Shown: positions 18,257 through 29,909, counted from the first letter of the stretch. The stretch: DNA of 64,000 bases from Ignavibacteria bacterium (GCA_016720835.1 JADKJW010000011.1:76998-140997); one strand, 5' to 3'. Translations and numbers: made by a program. The notes: a model not told the origin generated them from the letters alone.

Positions 18257-19705
18257 ATGCGTGTACTCCACCTTTCGTTCGTCGACTGGCTCCTCGTCGC
18301 GGTCTACTTCCTGACGCTGCTCGCGCTCGGACTCCGCGGAACACTGCGCGGGGCCTCCGGGACGCGGAGTGCGGAGGAGTACCTGCTCAACGGGCGGAAG
18401 CTGACGCTGCCCGCGTTTGTGGCCGCACTGGTATCCACCTGGTATGGGGGCATCCTCGGCGTCGGCGAATACTCCTACCTGTACGGACTGTCGAACTGGT
18501 TCGTCTTCGGCCTGCCGTACTACGTGTTTGCTCTGATTTTCGCGCTCTTTCTCGCGAGGAAGGTGCGGGAATCGATGGCGTATTCCATCCCCGATCAGCT
18601 TGCCTCGTCCTTCGGCAGCAGGGTCGGCATCGCGGGATCGCTGCTCGTGTTCTTCATGAGTTCGCCCGCTCCCTACGTGCTGATGCAGGCCGTGCTGTTG
18701 CAGGTGGTGACCGGCTGGCCGCTGCCGCTCTGCCTGCTGCTCGGCACCGCGGCATCGGTGCTGTACATGGAAGTCGGCGGCTTCCGCGCCCTTGTGCGCA
18801 TCGATCTGCTGCAGTTCGGACTGATGTTCGCCGGGTTCATCGTGCTCCTCGCGTTCCTGATTCCGGTCCACGGGATCGTGCCGTTCATTCCCGAACACGT
18901 GACGCCGTCGCATCTTACCCCGGCAGGCGGAAACTCCTGGCAGTACGTCATCGTCTGGTTCTTCATCGCGCTGTGGACACTCGTCGCGCCGCAGTTCCAC
19001 CAGTTCACGTTGAGCGCGGAATCGCCGCGCACCGCGAAGCGCGGCATCATCCTCTCGATACTGTTCTGGACCATCTTCGACGGCTTGACCACCCTGTCGG
19101 GACTCTATGCCCGGGCCTTGCTGCCGGACCTCGCGCAGCCGACGATGGCCTTTCCGGCCTTGGGCGAGCTGGTGCTTCCCCCGGCGGCAAAGGGCCTGTT
19201 CTTTCTGGGCATGGTCGCCACGGTGATGTCGACCACCGACGGATTGACCTTCATCGCCGCATCGACCTTCGGGCGCGATCTCCTTGCGCCGCTGTCCGGC
19301 AGGCGGAGTGACAGGGACATCATGACGTTCACGCGTGCCGGGGTCCTGTTCACCGCGGCGGCGGCCATCGGCGGCGCGCTGCTCTTCCCATCGGTCATAC
19401 GCTTGTGGTACGTCATCGGGACGCTCTTCATCCCGGGTCTGCTCCTGCCGGTGCTGAGTTCGTACAGCGCGCGATACCGGGTGTCGCCCGCATGGACGCT
19501 GGCGATGATGCTGGCGGGCTTTTTCTTTTCGCTCCTGTGGTTCCTCTGGGGTCTCGCGCATGCAACGGGCGATGCCGCGCAGTATCCCTTCGGCATCGAA
19601 CCCATGTACGCGGGACTGGCCGCGAGCGTGCTGTGTTTTCTCGCCGGGGCGGCTATTCCTTCATCCAGCTCGCCATCGCAAGGGCGAGTTCATCGAGCGC
19701 CTTGA
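18257..19705 (+). CDS. Sodium:solute symporter (SSS family)
   Basis: 482-residue polytopic inner-membrane transporter with about 13 hydrophobic helices. It begins LSFVDWLLVAVYFLTLLALGL, followed by the SSS-typical EEYLLNGRKLTLPAFVAALVSTWYGG (helix 1 to 2, Na+ site region) and GLPYYVFALIFALFLARKVRE. LGMVATVMSTTDGLTFIAASTFGRDL near residue 330 matches the late-helix motif with S/T residues for sodium coordination. The substrate (sugar, proline, pantothenate and others are known) is not evident. The last 53 nt overlap, tail to tail, the MarR gene; no terminator is seen between them. Confidence 0.9.
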   Translation: MRVLHLSFVDWLLVAVYFLTLLALGLRGTLRGASGTRSAEEYLLNGRKLTLPAFVAALVSTWYGGILGVGEYSYLYGLSNWFVFGLPYYVFALIFALFLARKVRESMAYSIPDQLASSFGSRVGIAGSLLVFFMSSPAPYVLMQAVLLQVVTGWPLPLCLLLGTAASVLYMEVGGFRALVRIDLLQFGLMFAGFIVLLAFLIPVHGIVPFIPEHVTPSHLTPAGGNSWQYVIVWFFIALWTLVAPQFHQFTLSAESPRTAKRGIILSILFWTIFDGLTTLSGLYARALLPDLAQPTMAFPALGELVLPPAAKGLFFLGMVATVMSTTDGLTFIAASTFGRDLLAPLSGRRSDRDIMTFTRAGVLFTAAAAIGGALLFPSVIRLWYVIGTLFIPGLLLPVLSSYSARYRVSPAWTLAMMLAGFFFSLLWFLWGLAHATGDAAQYPFGIEPMYAGLAASVLCFLAGAAIPSSSSPSQGRVHRAP

Positions 19706-20105
19706 TCACGGAATGTCGCACCGTCGGCGGAATGGTTTCGAGAATCTGATGGTGGATCGAGACGTAATCGATGTTCAGCCGTCGCGAGATTGCGATGCCC
19801 TCGGGCGTCAGCGAGATGTCCATCACGCGGCGGTCGATCGGGTTGATTTCCCTGGTCACGTGTTTCTTCGCGACCAGGCCGTCGACGATGCGGGTGAGGC
19901 GGCTGCTCGTGAGGTTCATGCGCTGGGCGATGTCCTTCACGCACAGGGTCTTGTCGCTCTGAAAGGAGCGGAGACAGCGAAACTCCGACAGCGACAGCGC
20001 GAATTTTTCCGCGATGTACTCCTGCTTCTCCGTGCAATTTTCGAGAAGACGATACGTAAGATCAGCCATGCGTTCCGCTAGCTGCTGGTCGTTCGGGGAT
20101 GGCAT
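19653..20105 (-). CDS. MarR family transcriptional regulator
   Basis: 150-residue winged-helix regulator. The recognition core reads SLSEFRCLRSFQSDKTLCVKDIAQRMNLTSSRLTRIVDGLVAKKHVTRE, followed by the wing with DRRVMDISLTPEGIAI, the D-R-R signature of MarR proteins. The ATG at 20105 has AGGAG 8 nt upstream and replaces the 37-codon upstream extension. It is divergent from fumarase and overlaps the symporter's 3' end by 53 nt, so either neighbour could be its target. The ligand is unknown. Confidence 0.9.
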   Translation of the reverse strand: MPSPNDQQLAERMADLTYRLLENCTEKQEYIAEKFALSLSEFRCLRSFQSDKTLCVKDIAQRMNLTSSRLTRIVDGLVAKKHVTREINPIDRRVMDISLTPEGIAISRRLNIDYVSIHHQILETIPPTVRHSVIKALDELALAMASWMKE

Positions 20106-20338
20106 ACAATCGCTCCTGATGATATGTGCTTGGGTACGTAATACTCGCATCGCAACAATTGTGGGAATGACAAACGAAGCAGGGTATTTGTTACACCGGT
20201 CCGAAAAATTCTCCAAGCGGGCGTTTCCGCACCGTTTCGGGGCGACTGCGGTGTTCCTCCCGACGCGCGAGTGCGGTATATTTGTGGCGCGCCGGCGTGC
20301 CCCGGCAGACGCACTTTCCTTCCATTCGCGAGGACACC

Positions 20339-21862
<1,524 letters not shown>

Positions 21863-21864
21863 GG

Positions 21865-21899
21865 ATGAAGTATGAAGTATGAATTATGAAGTATGAAGG
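21865..21899 (+). repeat. Heptanucleotide microsatellite (ATGAAGT)5
   Basis: Five consecutive 7-nt units (ATGAAGT, ATGAAGT, ATGAATT, ATGAAGT, ATGAAGG) start immediately after the fumarase stop. The same heptamer recurs near 36180. Confidence 0.8.
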
Positions 21900-21948
21900 C
21901 GACGATGTGAGATGGGAGATAAAGAGGTGTTTACACGGAGGAGGGCGG

Positions 21949-22530
21949 ATGGATTCGATACGTGAGTCGTTTCGTGAAGCGCAGGAGTGTCTGGCGGCGT
22001 TCGTCGGCGATGCGGAGCAGTTCCCGAGGGTCGGGGTCTTCGCGGAGATGCTGGCGGCGACATTCCGCGCGGGGGGCAAGGCGCTGTCCTGCGGCAACGG
22101 CGGTTCGATGAGCGACGCCATGCACTTCGCCGAGGAGTGGAGCGGGCGTTACGGGAAGGACCGCGATCCGATGCCGGCCATCGCCATCAGCGATGCCGGG
22201 CACCTCTCCTGCGTCGCGAACGATTACGGCTACGCGGAGGTCTTTGCGCGCCAAGTCAGGGCGCTCGGTCGCGAGGGCGATCTCCTCCTGCTGCTCTCCA
22301 CCAGCGGCAACTCCCCGAACGTGCTCCGCGCCGCCGAGGAGGCGCGCGCGCGCGGCGTGAAGGTGGTGGGACTGCTCGGCCGCGACGGCGGCAGACTCGC
22401 GCCGCTCTGCGACCTCGCCATCATCGCGCCCGGCTCCAGCGCCGGCCGCATACAGGAAATCCACATCAAGATCATCCACGCCGTGATCGAGGCCGTGGAG
22501 CGGGAACTGTTTCCGGAGTTGTACGGGTGA
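21949..22530 (+). CDS. gmhA: SIS-domain sugar isomerase, GmhA-like (sedoheptulose-7-phosphate isomerase)
   Basis: Makes D-glycero-manno-heptose-7-phosphate, the first step to LPS heptose. 193 residues match GmhA: a single SIS domain with GGKALSCGNGGSMSDAMHFAEEWSGRY, STSGNSPNVLRAAEEARARG and the C-terminal EIHIKIIHAVIEAVERELF containing a zinc-ligand histidine. It closely resembles GmhA, but DiaA-type paralogues share the fold. The ATG at 21949 is preceded by GGAGG; the in-frame start at 21886 lies in the heptamer repeat region and is rejected. Other heptose genes are not in the window. Confidence 0.87.
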   Translation: MDSIRESFREAQECLAAFVGDAEQFPRVGVFAEMLAATFRAGGKALSCGNGGSMSDAMHFAEEWSGRYGKDRDPMPAIAISDAGHLSCVANDYGYAEVFARQVRALGREGDLLLLLSTSGNSPNVLRAAEEARARGVKVVGLLGRDGGRLAPLCDLAIIAPGSSAGRIQEIHIKIIHAVIEAVERELFPELYG

Positions 22531-22665
22531 GGTTAGTGTATCTTTTACGAAATCACCGTCATAATGACGACGGTGGTGAGTGCGACGCTAAACGGTGGAC
22601 AGATTCGCACGCTTGCTGTTCCGACACCGGGTTGCAGATTATTCGGAAGGAGATGGAGATTAGAG

Positions 22666-23378
22666 ATGCCAACGAACTCGACTTCATCAATTCATGAATA
22701 TATCATGACCCGCTCCTTGGCTTTACAGCCCGAATTTGACGAAGCGTACAAGTCTGATCTCGATGCTGCAATTGGAGAAATCGGAACGCCACTATTCACC
22801 TTGCTTTATGCAGCGTTCAAAGAGGGATCCACTATATCTGGTAATGATACCATGCGCTTGCACTGCTCAACAATGCACTGGAAACGTTGATCTCCTGTCT
22901 CAATCTCTTCCGACAAGGAGCAACGCAGCAAGGTTATGCTCTGTTGCGGATCTCGCTAGAAGCGAGCGCTGTTGCGATTTGGATCACCTCCGACGAAGAA
23001 GCTTTCAAAGAGTACATTCATGCGGGTCATAAGTTTCCAGCTACTCGAGCGATTTCTGTTTCCAAGAAAAAGATTCCTCAATTGGCGGAGATATGGGGAG
23101 CTCTGAGTGCAGAGACCATCCACCCCAACGTAGTTATTTTCGGGCCACAAAGTGGGGCAAACGGCGAACCAACGATCTCCTTAATGCAGCGCAAGCTAGA
23201 ACCGATACGAGATAAAGCAGCACTCCGCTTTTTTTCTGTCGCAGCGGCAATAATTTTCAGGGCGGTTGAATTATCCCTGCTTGTGGATGATCCCAAGGAA
23301 TCCGGGATGGCTTCGTTTTCCGGGTACAACCACAATCATTACCCCAATTGCAGCCTCACTGGTGAGGAAGCGGTATGA
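22666..23378 (+). CDS. Unknown AT-rich accessory protein; frameshifted
   Basis: Two reading frames join into one protein of about 235 residues. The first (ATG 22666, GGAGAT upstream) reads IHEYIMTRSLALQPEFDEAY ... GSTISGNDTMR. Near 22858 the frame must shift to give ALLNNALETLISCLNLFRQG, then TQQGYALLRISLEASAVAIWITSDEEAFKEYIHAGHKF. The helical 'LLRISLEASAVAIWI' core resembles DUF5677-like proteins of unknown function (weak). The sequence is clearly more AT-rich than the fumarase and gmhA genes, marking the left end of an acquired island. It may be a decayed gene or carry a sequencing indel. Confidence 0.5.
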
Positions 23379-23489
23379 GAAATTTATATCAAACGCATAA
23401 GCTCCGGACTGAAGGCACTTTGCGGTCGCTGTGAATTCGGTAAAATCCTAGTCGGTAACGTTCTCACTTGAAATAGATATGTCTTACCA

Positions 23490-26400
23490 GTGAATACCAT
23501 TCTCACCCTCCCCACCGCAATCTCCAGCTTTGGCGCCTCCGTCAAAGCCAAGCTGTCGAATCCTTCTGCGACTGGCGAGCCGGAGGACCAGCTCCGCGCG
23601 CCGTTTGAGAAACTGCTCGCGGATATGGCGGAACTGTGCAAGCTTCCCCAGAATGCCGTCACTGCCGTCGGCGAATCCTCCTTGAGCGACTTGAAGACGC
23701 GACCGGACTATGCGATCACGGTGAAGAAAGCGCTCGTCGGTTTCATAGAGCTCAAAGCGCCGGGAAAGGGCGCCGATCCGAGGAAGTTCAAGGATCCGCA
23801 CGACAAGGCGCAGTGGGAAAAGCTGCAATCGCTGCCGAACCTCATCTATTCCGACGGCAATGCCTTCAGCCTGTGGCGCGACGGAAAAATTGTGGATGCG
23901 ATCGTCCCGCTGGCAGGCGATATCGAAACCTCAGGTAGCAAGCTGCAGGCGCCTGCCAGACTGCTGAACCTGTTCGAGAATTTCTTCCTTTGGAAACCCT
24001 TGCCACCGAAAAACGCGGAGGAACTCGCGCGTGTGAGCGCGCGGCTGTGCCGCCTGCTGCGGGACGAAGTGACGGAACAGCTCGCTCTGAACAACGAGGT
24101 GCTCACCGCTCTCGCCGTCGATTGGCGTAAACTGCTCTTCCCCGAAGCGTCCGACCAACAATTTGCGGACGGGTACGCGCAGGCCGTGACGTTCGGTTTG
24201 CTCATGGCGCGGGCCAACGGCATCGAGCTTGCCACCGGCTTCGACCGCATCGCGAGCGACCTGCTGCACACCAACTCGCTCATCGGCGCCGCGCTCAGGT
24301 TGCTGACCGAGGACGCCGACAACCGGGACACGCTCAAGACGTCTCTCGGGACACTCGTACGTGTTCTAGACGCAGTGCAGTGGGCCAGCGTCAGCAAGGG
24401 CAGCCCCGAGGCCTGGCTCTACTTCTACGAAGAGTTTCTTGAAGTGTACGACAACGCGCTCCGGAAGAGGACGGGCTCCTACTACACTCCTCATGAAGTC
24501 GTGGGATCGATGGTCCGGCTGGTGGATGAAGCGCTTCGAAGTCCGCGCTACGGGCAGCACGCCGGGCTTGCATCGCCGTCGGTGACGGTCATGGATCCCG
24601 CCACGGGCACCGGCACATACATGCTTGGTGTGCTTCGAAAAATCGCGGAGACGGTCCGGGCGGACGAAGGCGAAGGAGCGGTGAGCGAGGCGATCAATGC
24701 CGCGGTGAAGCGCCTCATCGCCTTCGAGATCCAGCTCGGACCCTTCGCCGTGGCGCAACTGCGCATCCTCGCGGAGATCGCGGATCTCACCGGCGCCCCG
24801 CCACATGCGCCGCTTCGGATGTTCGTCACCGATACCCTGGGCGATCCCGACGACGACGAGGCTGGATACCGGGCATCTTGGCACGCATTGCGCAGTCCCG
24901 CAAGGATGCCAACAAGATCAAGCGCGACGAACCGATCACCGTCGTCATCGGGAATCCCCCGTACAAGGAAAAGGCCAAGGGGCGCGGCGGCTGGGTGGAA
25001 GGAGCAAACGCCGCCGCGGAGAAGCTCGCGCCGCTGGCCGACTGGATGCCGCCGAAGGAATGGGGCGCGGGCGCGCACAGCAAACACCTACGCAATCTCT
25101 ATGTGTATTTCTGGCGCTGGGCCACATGGAAGGTGTACGACCATCACAAGGAGCACAAGACCGGCATCGTCTGCTTCATCACCGTGGCGGGTTTTCTTGG
25201 AGGACCCGGTTTCCAGAAAATGCGCGCATATTTGCGGCAGGCATGCGACGACATCTGGGTGATCGACTGTTCGCCCGAAGGACACCAGCCGGATGTGAAC
25301 ACGCGCATTTTCCAGGGTGTACAGCAACCGGTGTGCATCGTGCTCGCGTCGCGCTCCGCCCGCACTGTGCCCTCCGTACCGGCGAATGTCCATTTTCAGG
25401 CACTTCCTGCCGGGCATCGCATGACCAAGTTTGCCGCTCTCGACAAGTTGCGGCTGACCGGCAAGGCATGGATCGAATGTCCGATTGATTGGCGTGCCCC
25501 GTTCCTACCTGCGTCCACTGGGGCTTGGGCGGAATATCCTGCACTGGAGGATTTTTTCATCTACAACGGATCAGGAGTCCAGGCAAAACGTACTTGGGTA
25601 ATTGCTCCAGATTCCTGGTCCTTGCAACATCGTTGGAACGCGCTTATCGAAGCACCTGTAGATAAAAAGGAGGATCTCTTTCAGCCAACGCTGCGGAATG
25701 GTAAACCTGCTGATCGTCACATTCGGTCCATTATTAGCGAGGCTCTACCTGGTTTCGCAGCAAATCCGAAACCACTCGTATCGGAGAAGGGGCATTGCAC
25801 TCCTCCTGTGCCTTACGCCTTTCGTTCGTTTAATAGGCAATGGATCATCGCTGATGCCAGAGTATTGACTCAGCCAAATGCAGAACTTTGGTCGTCCCGG
25901 TCTGAAAAACAGATATTTCTTACTGCTCCGAGCGATCGTTCGCCCTCTGCAGGCCCCGCAATCACACTTAGCGCACTTGTTCCAGACCTCCATCATTATA
26001 ATGGACGAGGTGGTCGCGTATTTCCAGCCTGGAGTGACGCTGAAATATCTTCGCACAATATTCGACCCAAATTATTGTCGAATCTTGCTTTGAAATACAG
26101 CATTGAAGTGAGCGTTGAAGATCTAGTCGCCTACATCGCAGCGACCGCTGCCAACCCCGCATACACTGCCCGTTTCCAGAGCGATCTTTCGACGCCGGGC
26201 TTGCGGATACCAATCACGGCAGAGAAGCACCTCTTCCTTGAAGCAGCCAAACTCGGCCGCAATGTAATCTGGCTGCATACGTTCGGTGAGCGAATGAGCG
26301 ATCCTAAAGTTGGCCGTCCTCTGCAGCCACCAAGGTTGCCTGAAGTAAGGAGGCCAACCATACCGAAGGAAGGCGCCATCCCGCAGAACCCGGCAGACAT

Positions 26401-26824
26401 GCCGGATACCATCGGGTACGACGCAGTGAAGCGACGCCTGTTAATCGGGAAAGGATATGTTGAGAACGTGAGCCCGGAAATGTGGGCATATGAAGTGTCG
26501 GGGAAGAAGGTGCTGCAGCAGTGGTTCAGCTACAGGAAGGCGAAGCGCGACCGTCCGATCATCGGCGACCGCCGGCCTCCATCCCCTCTTTGCGACATAC
26601 AGCCCGACCACTGGCTCGCCGAATACACCAGTGAGCTCATCAATGTCCTCAACGTGCTCGGCCTGCTCGTCGAGCTCGAACCGAAGCAGGCAGCGTTGCT
26701 GGAGAAGATTTGTTCCGGTCCCACCATATCGGCGACCGAATTGCGCGAGGCGGGGGCGTTTGAGATCCCGATGCAGCTGAAGAGAAAGAGAAAAGGAGCA
26801 GAGCATCCTGAGCTTTTTGAATGA
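23490..26824 (+). CDS. Single-chain type IIG/ISP-like restriction-modification enzyme; frameshifted
   Basis: N6-adenine methyltransferase fused to a nuclease, about 1,110 residues when two frames are joined. Frame 1 (GTG 23490) holds an N-terminal PD-(D/E)XK-like motif (RPDYAI ... GFIELKAPG, residues about 72-92), a helical linker, GSYYTPHEVV and SAM motif I DPATGTGTYMLGVL. Around 24866 the frame must shift. Frame 2 carries GILARIAQSRKDANK, catalytic motif IV NPPY in VIGNPPYKEK, and a long C-terminal target-recognition region ending near 26824 (helicase motifs were not seen). The break lies between motifs I and IV, so as written no full enzyme is made. Its neighbours are nuclease genes. Family good; recognition site unknown. 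Confidence 0.8.
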
Positions 26825-26860
26825 ATATTTCTACTAGCGACAGAAGGGTAATGTTCATGG

Positions 26861-28024
26861 ATGAAAACAATGGGTGAAGTTTCTTTGACCCAATTAAACG
26901 TGTTACTGCAAAGTTTTCAAGGCATGTATCGGTCAAGGTGTCAGGACCGTACATTCATGCAAATTGCGGGATATCCGCACCTCGAAAATGTTGCAAGCAA
27001 TATTCTGCAATTCTACTTTGATCCGAAACAACCTCACGGACTCCAAGGTCTTTTCATTGAGACTTTGTTCAAGCTTCTGACCGTGAAAAGCGTGGAGGCG
27101 ACACAGCGTGATGCACGCAAGGAAACATTGAGCGGAGGACAGCTCATCGAATATGAGCAAGTTGAAGTCCATCGAGAAGTCGCAACCACAGAGGATAAGC
27201 GTATTGATTTGCTGATTGTCACTGAGACCTTCGTAATCGCGATTGAGAACAAGATCTACAGCACTAAGGGTAATCCATTCGAGCACTACAGGGACCATCT
27301 CAGGAAACACTATCCAAATCGAATACAGTATGGAGTGTTTCTATGCCTCCGACAACCCGCGGATTGTGTCAGGAAGGCAGTAGATTCGAGTACTTTCGAG
27401 ATAATCAGTTATCAGAGATTTTTCCAATCAATTCTTGCAAACCTCGGTTCAGTGGTCTTGCACGCAAGGGAGCCGTATCTAACGCATCTTCGCGATTTCA
27501 TATCCACGCTCAGACAACTTATCCCGGGTACAACGATGGATCCAAAAATGCTCTCGTATTTCCAGGAAAACCGAAAACAAGTTGAGGAATTATTGGGAGG
27601 AGTTCAAGAACTTCGTGCCGACATGAAACAGAAGACAACGGAGCTAGCGCAACGCATCGAAGGTGATAATATTGCTCCATTGTTTATACAAGGAGGATGG
27701 CAGCCCCAAATAGAACTGTACGATCTATTATCGTACACTGTGAACCTCCAAAACAATTTGGGATTGCGAGTGAATATTAATTTGAGTCCAAGCGACGGCT
27801 GGCTCGTAAACATTTACGATTACCATATTAAAGGTCGGAGCGAATTGCTGGAGTCATTGTTGAACACGTGTGGTATTTCATGGAAGCCCCGGCAACCGCC
27901 CTTCCGATACGGATATGGAGAATCGATTGCATACGCTGCTGATATCGATCAGATTTGCGAACGACTCGCGGAATTATTTATAAAACTCGGTTCAGGAATC
28001 GTTGCATTGCAGAATACGAAGTAA
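26861..28024 (+). CDS. PD-(D/E)XK nuclease superfamily protein (PDDEXK_4-like)
   Basis: 387 residues, cytoplasmic, AT-rich. The nuclease core is EVATTEDKRIDLLIVTETFVIAIENKIYS (about residues 105-133), giving the metal-binding D and E-x-K of the restriction fold, preceded by HLENVASNILQFYFDP and FIETLFKLL as in PF14281-type proteins. The C-terminal half (about 230-387) is of unknown function. It begins 36 nt after the restriction-modification gene in the same direction and is probably part of the same defence cluster. ATG 26861 or 26870 could start it. Confidence 0.8.
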   Translation: MKTMGEVSLTQLNVLLQSFQGMYRSRCQDRTFMQIAGYPHLENVASNILQFYFDPKQPHGLQGLFIETLFKLLTVKSVEATQRDARKETLSGGQLIEYEQVEVHREVATTEDKRIDLLIVTETFVIAIENKIYSTKGNPFEHYRDHLRKHYPNRIQYGVFLCLRQPADCVRKAVDSSTFEIISYQRFFQSILANLGSVVLHAREPYLTHLRDFISTLRQLIPGTTMDPKMLSYFQENRKQVEELLGGVQELRADMKQKTTELAQRIEGDNIAPLFIQGGWQPQIELYDLLSYTVNLQNNLGLRVNINLSPSDGWLVNIYDYHIKGRSELLESLLNTCGISWKPRQPPFRYGYGESIAYAADIDQICERLAELFIKLGSGIVALQNTK

Positions 28025-28031
28025 TGTGTGA

Positions 28032-28709
28032 ATGCACATCGTGTCCATGATCATTTCTCCAGCCCTTCATAAGCCCCATCCCTTCTACCCCTCCACCATC
28101 GGCGAACTGCTCCACTGGTCCTACGCAAATCTCGCGATGGCGCACGCGGCAATAGCAACAAAGCAGGAGCGGTACGGGCCTGTGCAGTTCATGGTACGAG
28201 CGCGGCTGTACAAGGGACTCAATGCGGGAACGATGAAAATCGGTCCGCTGGCGGATGATGACCGTCTGAAAATGATACTCCCGCAAGCCTGCTGTTATTG
28301 TGGGACGCGGGAGAGACTATCGGCAGACCATCTCATACCGACGAAACGGGGCGGAGCGAATTCGGCAGATAATCTTGTCTGGGCCTGCCGCTCCTGCAAC
28401 AGTTCAAAGGGCGCTCTCGATATGCTGGAATGGCTGGGACTCAGGGATGAGTTTCCGCCACTGCTGCTTCTCCGCCGCTACCTCAAACTCGCGATCGAGA
28501 TCAGCGCGGGGCTTGACCTCATGAACACACCGCTCGATCAGGCGCCTGCCTTGCCATTTTCATTGAATGCCGTGCCGCTCGTGTATCCGAGAGTATCAGA
28601 GCTGCGGCTTTGGGTGGTGCGTGGGGTGAAGCACGGTTCTCTGAATCTCACTCCACCGCCTCCTGAAGATACACCGCAATCCGCTCCCTGTTCGCGGCCA
28701 GACTGCTGA
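28032..28709 (+). CDS. HNH endonuclease family protein
   Basis: 225 residues. The central zinc-finger nuclease reads CCYCGTRERLSADHLIPT, then ANSADNLVWACRSCNSSKG (about residues 86-125): two C-x2-C knuckles around the D-H and N residues of the HNH beta-beta-alpha metal fold. The N-terminal 80 and C-terminal 100 residues are helical and unrecognised. It starts 7 nt after the PD-(D/E)XK gene and closes the rightward cluster. Its 3' end overlaps the opposing DUF1828-like gene by 62 nt. A restriction role is inferred from context. Confidence 0.82.
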   Translation: MHIVSMIISPALHKPHPFYPSTIGELLHWSYANLAMAHAAIATKQERYGPVQFMVRARLYKGLNAGTMKIGPLADDDRLKMILPQACCYCGTRERLSADHLIPTKRGGANSADNLVWACRSCNSSKGALDMLEWLGLRDEFPPLLLLRRYLKLAIEISAGLDLMNTPLDQAPALPFSLNAVPLVYPRVSELRLWVVRGVKHGSLNLTPPPPEDTPQSAPCSRPDC

Positions 28710-29421
28710 ATTGCTTCTCGCACACGTCGCTGAAGCGGGCGAGATCCTTGCGGTTGATGTTCTCCTGATCTTCGAAGATGGCGAGAGAGCGGTGAGGCAG
28801 GTTCCGAAGTTCGAATTGGAGCAGCGAAATCGTCGCGGTCTGCACGCTGTGATCGGTGGCGAGAGCGAAAACCATGATCGGTTTCGGCATGCCGTTGATC
28901 CTGCAATCGACGGGGTATTTCCCTCCTGGATCGTGAGCCCTATCGCACCAATCGAACGTGATCCGCTCTTCCGCGACCCTGCTGCGAATGAAGGTCTTGA
29001 AATCCTCCATGAACGTGGATCGAACCCGCTCTCTAGAGAGATAGGACACGTCGGTGATTTTCAATAGGGCTTGAACGTAGCTGAACAGGGCATCGCCGAA
29101 GCGCTCTTCGGGAACGGAGAGACGCAACTCCCCATCCCGGTCTTCCACAGAGAACGCGGCCAAAGCGTTGGCGATGATCTTCTGTCTGCTGCCCTGACGC
29201 AGGTCCTTTTCGTCGAGGTCGTACGTAAGATGCATGTATGTGTGACCCTCGTCGCTCAACACCCACCTGTCCTGTTCCCGTTTCAGCACGACAGCGAGAT
29301 GATCTCCATCCTCGAAGAGAAATGGAGTGAAGACGCGGTAGCGGTCCATGCCTTCCAATGCAAGGCTGACGCGATCTCCCACCTTCTGGCGGAAATCCAG
29401 TTCAATGCCGTCCATCGTCAT
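28648..29421 (-). CDS. DUF1828/DUF1829-like protein
   Basis: 257 residues, no signal or membrane segment, function unknown. The N-terminal half reads YRVFTPFLFEDGDHLAVVLKREQDRWVLSDEGHTYMHL, the 'W-x-L-(S/T)-D-x-G' pattern I associate with DUF1828. The C-terminal half, PVDCRINGMPKPIMVFALATDHSVQTATISLLQFE, looks like a PD-(D/E)XK-like or DUF1829 alpha/beta domain. The ATG overlaps the upstream partner's stop as ATGA, with GGGAGG before it, so the two are translationally coupled. Its 3' end overlaps the HNH gene tail to tail. Confidence 0.65.
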   Translation of the reverse strand: MTMDGIELDFRQKVGDRVSLALEGMDRYRVFTPFLFEDGDHLAVVLKREQDRWVLSDEGHTYMHLTYDLDEKDLRQGSRQKIIANALAAFSVEDRDGELRLSVPEERFGDALFSYVQALLKITDVSYLSRERVRSTFMEDFKTFIRSRVAEERITFDWCDRAHDPGGKYPVDCRINGMPKPIMVFALATDHSVQTATISLLQFELRNLPHRSLAIFEDQENINRKDLARFSDVCEKQFSSLAANRERIAVYLQEAVE

Positions 29422-29909
29422 GACGCACCTCCCTGGTTGAACAGATCGAGAGTTTCATTTCCCGGGATATGGAATCCACAATCCTGAATGACGCATTGGA
29501 GCGCGCTTCCAAGATCCTGATACCTCGACGTCGCTTCCGCAAAAGAATCCTCCCTGAGTCCGGTCTGCTGATAGCGCTCCGTAGCCTGGTGGATATGGAA
29601 ATCGTAGAACCTGTCCGACTCAAGCTTGTTCGTGTGCTCGTGGCTTTTTCCGTTATACCGGCGCAGACGAAATCTGGTTGATGAGTTCGGCGGCAACCAT
29701 GTCAGGATGATCGAAAAATCCAGATGGTTGTAAGACGATTGACGAAGGATCAATGCGAACTCGTTGCCTTTGACGCCAGTCATCTCGAGTTCGCGTTCAC
29801 TGTGCCCGTGCTTTGGATTGAGCTTCACCTTCTGTCTGTAATCGGATGGCAGGACTTTCTCCTCCGCGATGAGATCTGCGATTTCGCTATCTGAAAGTCG
29901 TACCGCCAC
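29418..29909 (-). CDS. Uncharacterised partner protein of the DUF1828-like gene
   Basis: About 163 residues, unrecognised, rich in charged and aromatic residues (LNPKHGHSERELEMTGVKGNEFALILRQSSYNHLDFSIILTWLPP ... NGKSHEHTNKLESDRFYDFHIHQATERYQ). A GTG at 29909 is preferred because CTGGAG lies 7 nt upstream and the product VAVRLSDSEIADLIAEEK starts like a small cytoplasmic protein; a GTG at 30008 would extend it. The 3' end couples to the next gene by an ATGA overlap. The pair faces the nuclease cluster, so a toxin-antitoxin or defence pair is possible but unproven. Confidence 0.6.
   Translation of the reverse strand: MAVRLSDSEIADLIAEEKVLPSDYRQKVKLNPKHGHSERELEMTGVKGNEFALILRQSSYNHLDFSIILTWLPPNSSTRFRLRRYNGKSHEHTNKLESDRFYDFHIHQATERYQQTGLREDSFAEATSRYQDLGSALQCVIQDCGFHIPGNETLDLFNQGGAS

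Noticed and set aside
22546..22665. Upstream extension (22564) of the AT-rich unknown gene
   Set aside because: No ribosome-binding site and composition unlike the rest; ATG 22666 has GGAGAT before it.
24850..24880. Programmed -1 frameshift in the restriction-modification gene
   Set aside because: No X-XXY-YYZ slippery heptamer or clear downstream pseudoknot; a simple indel explains it.
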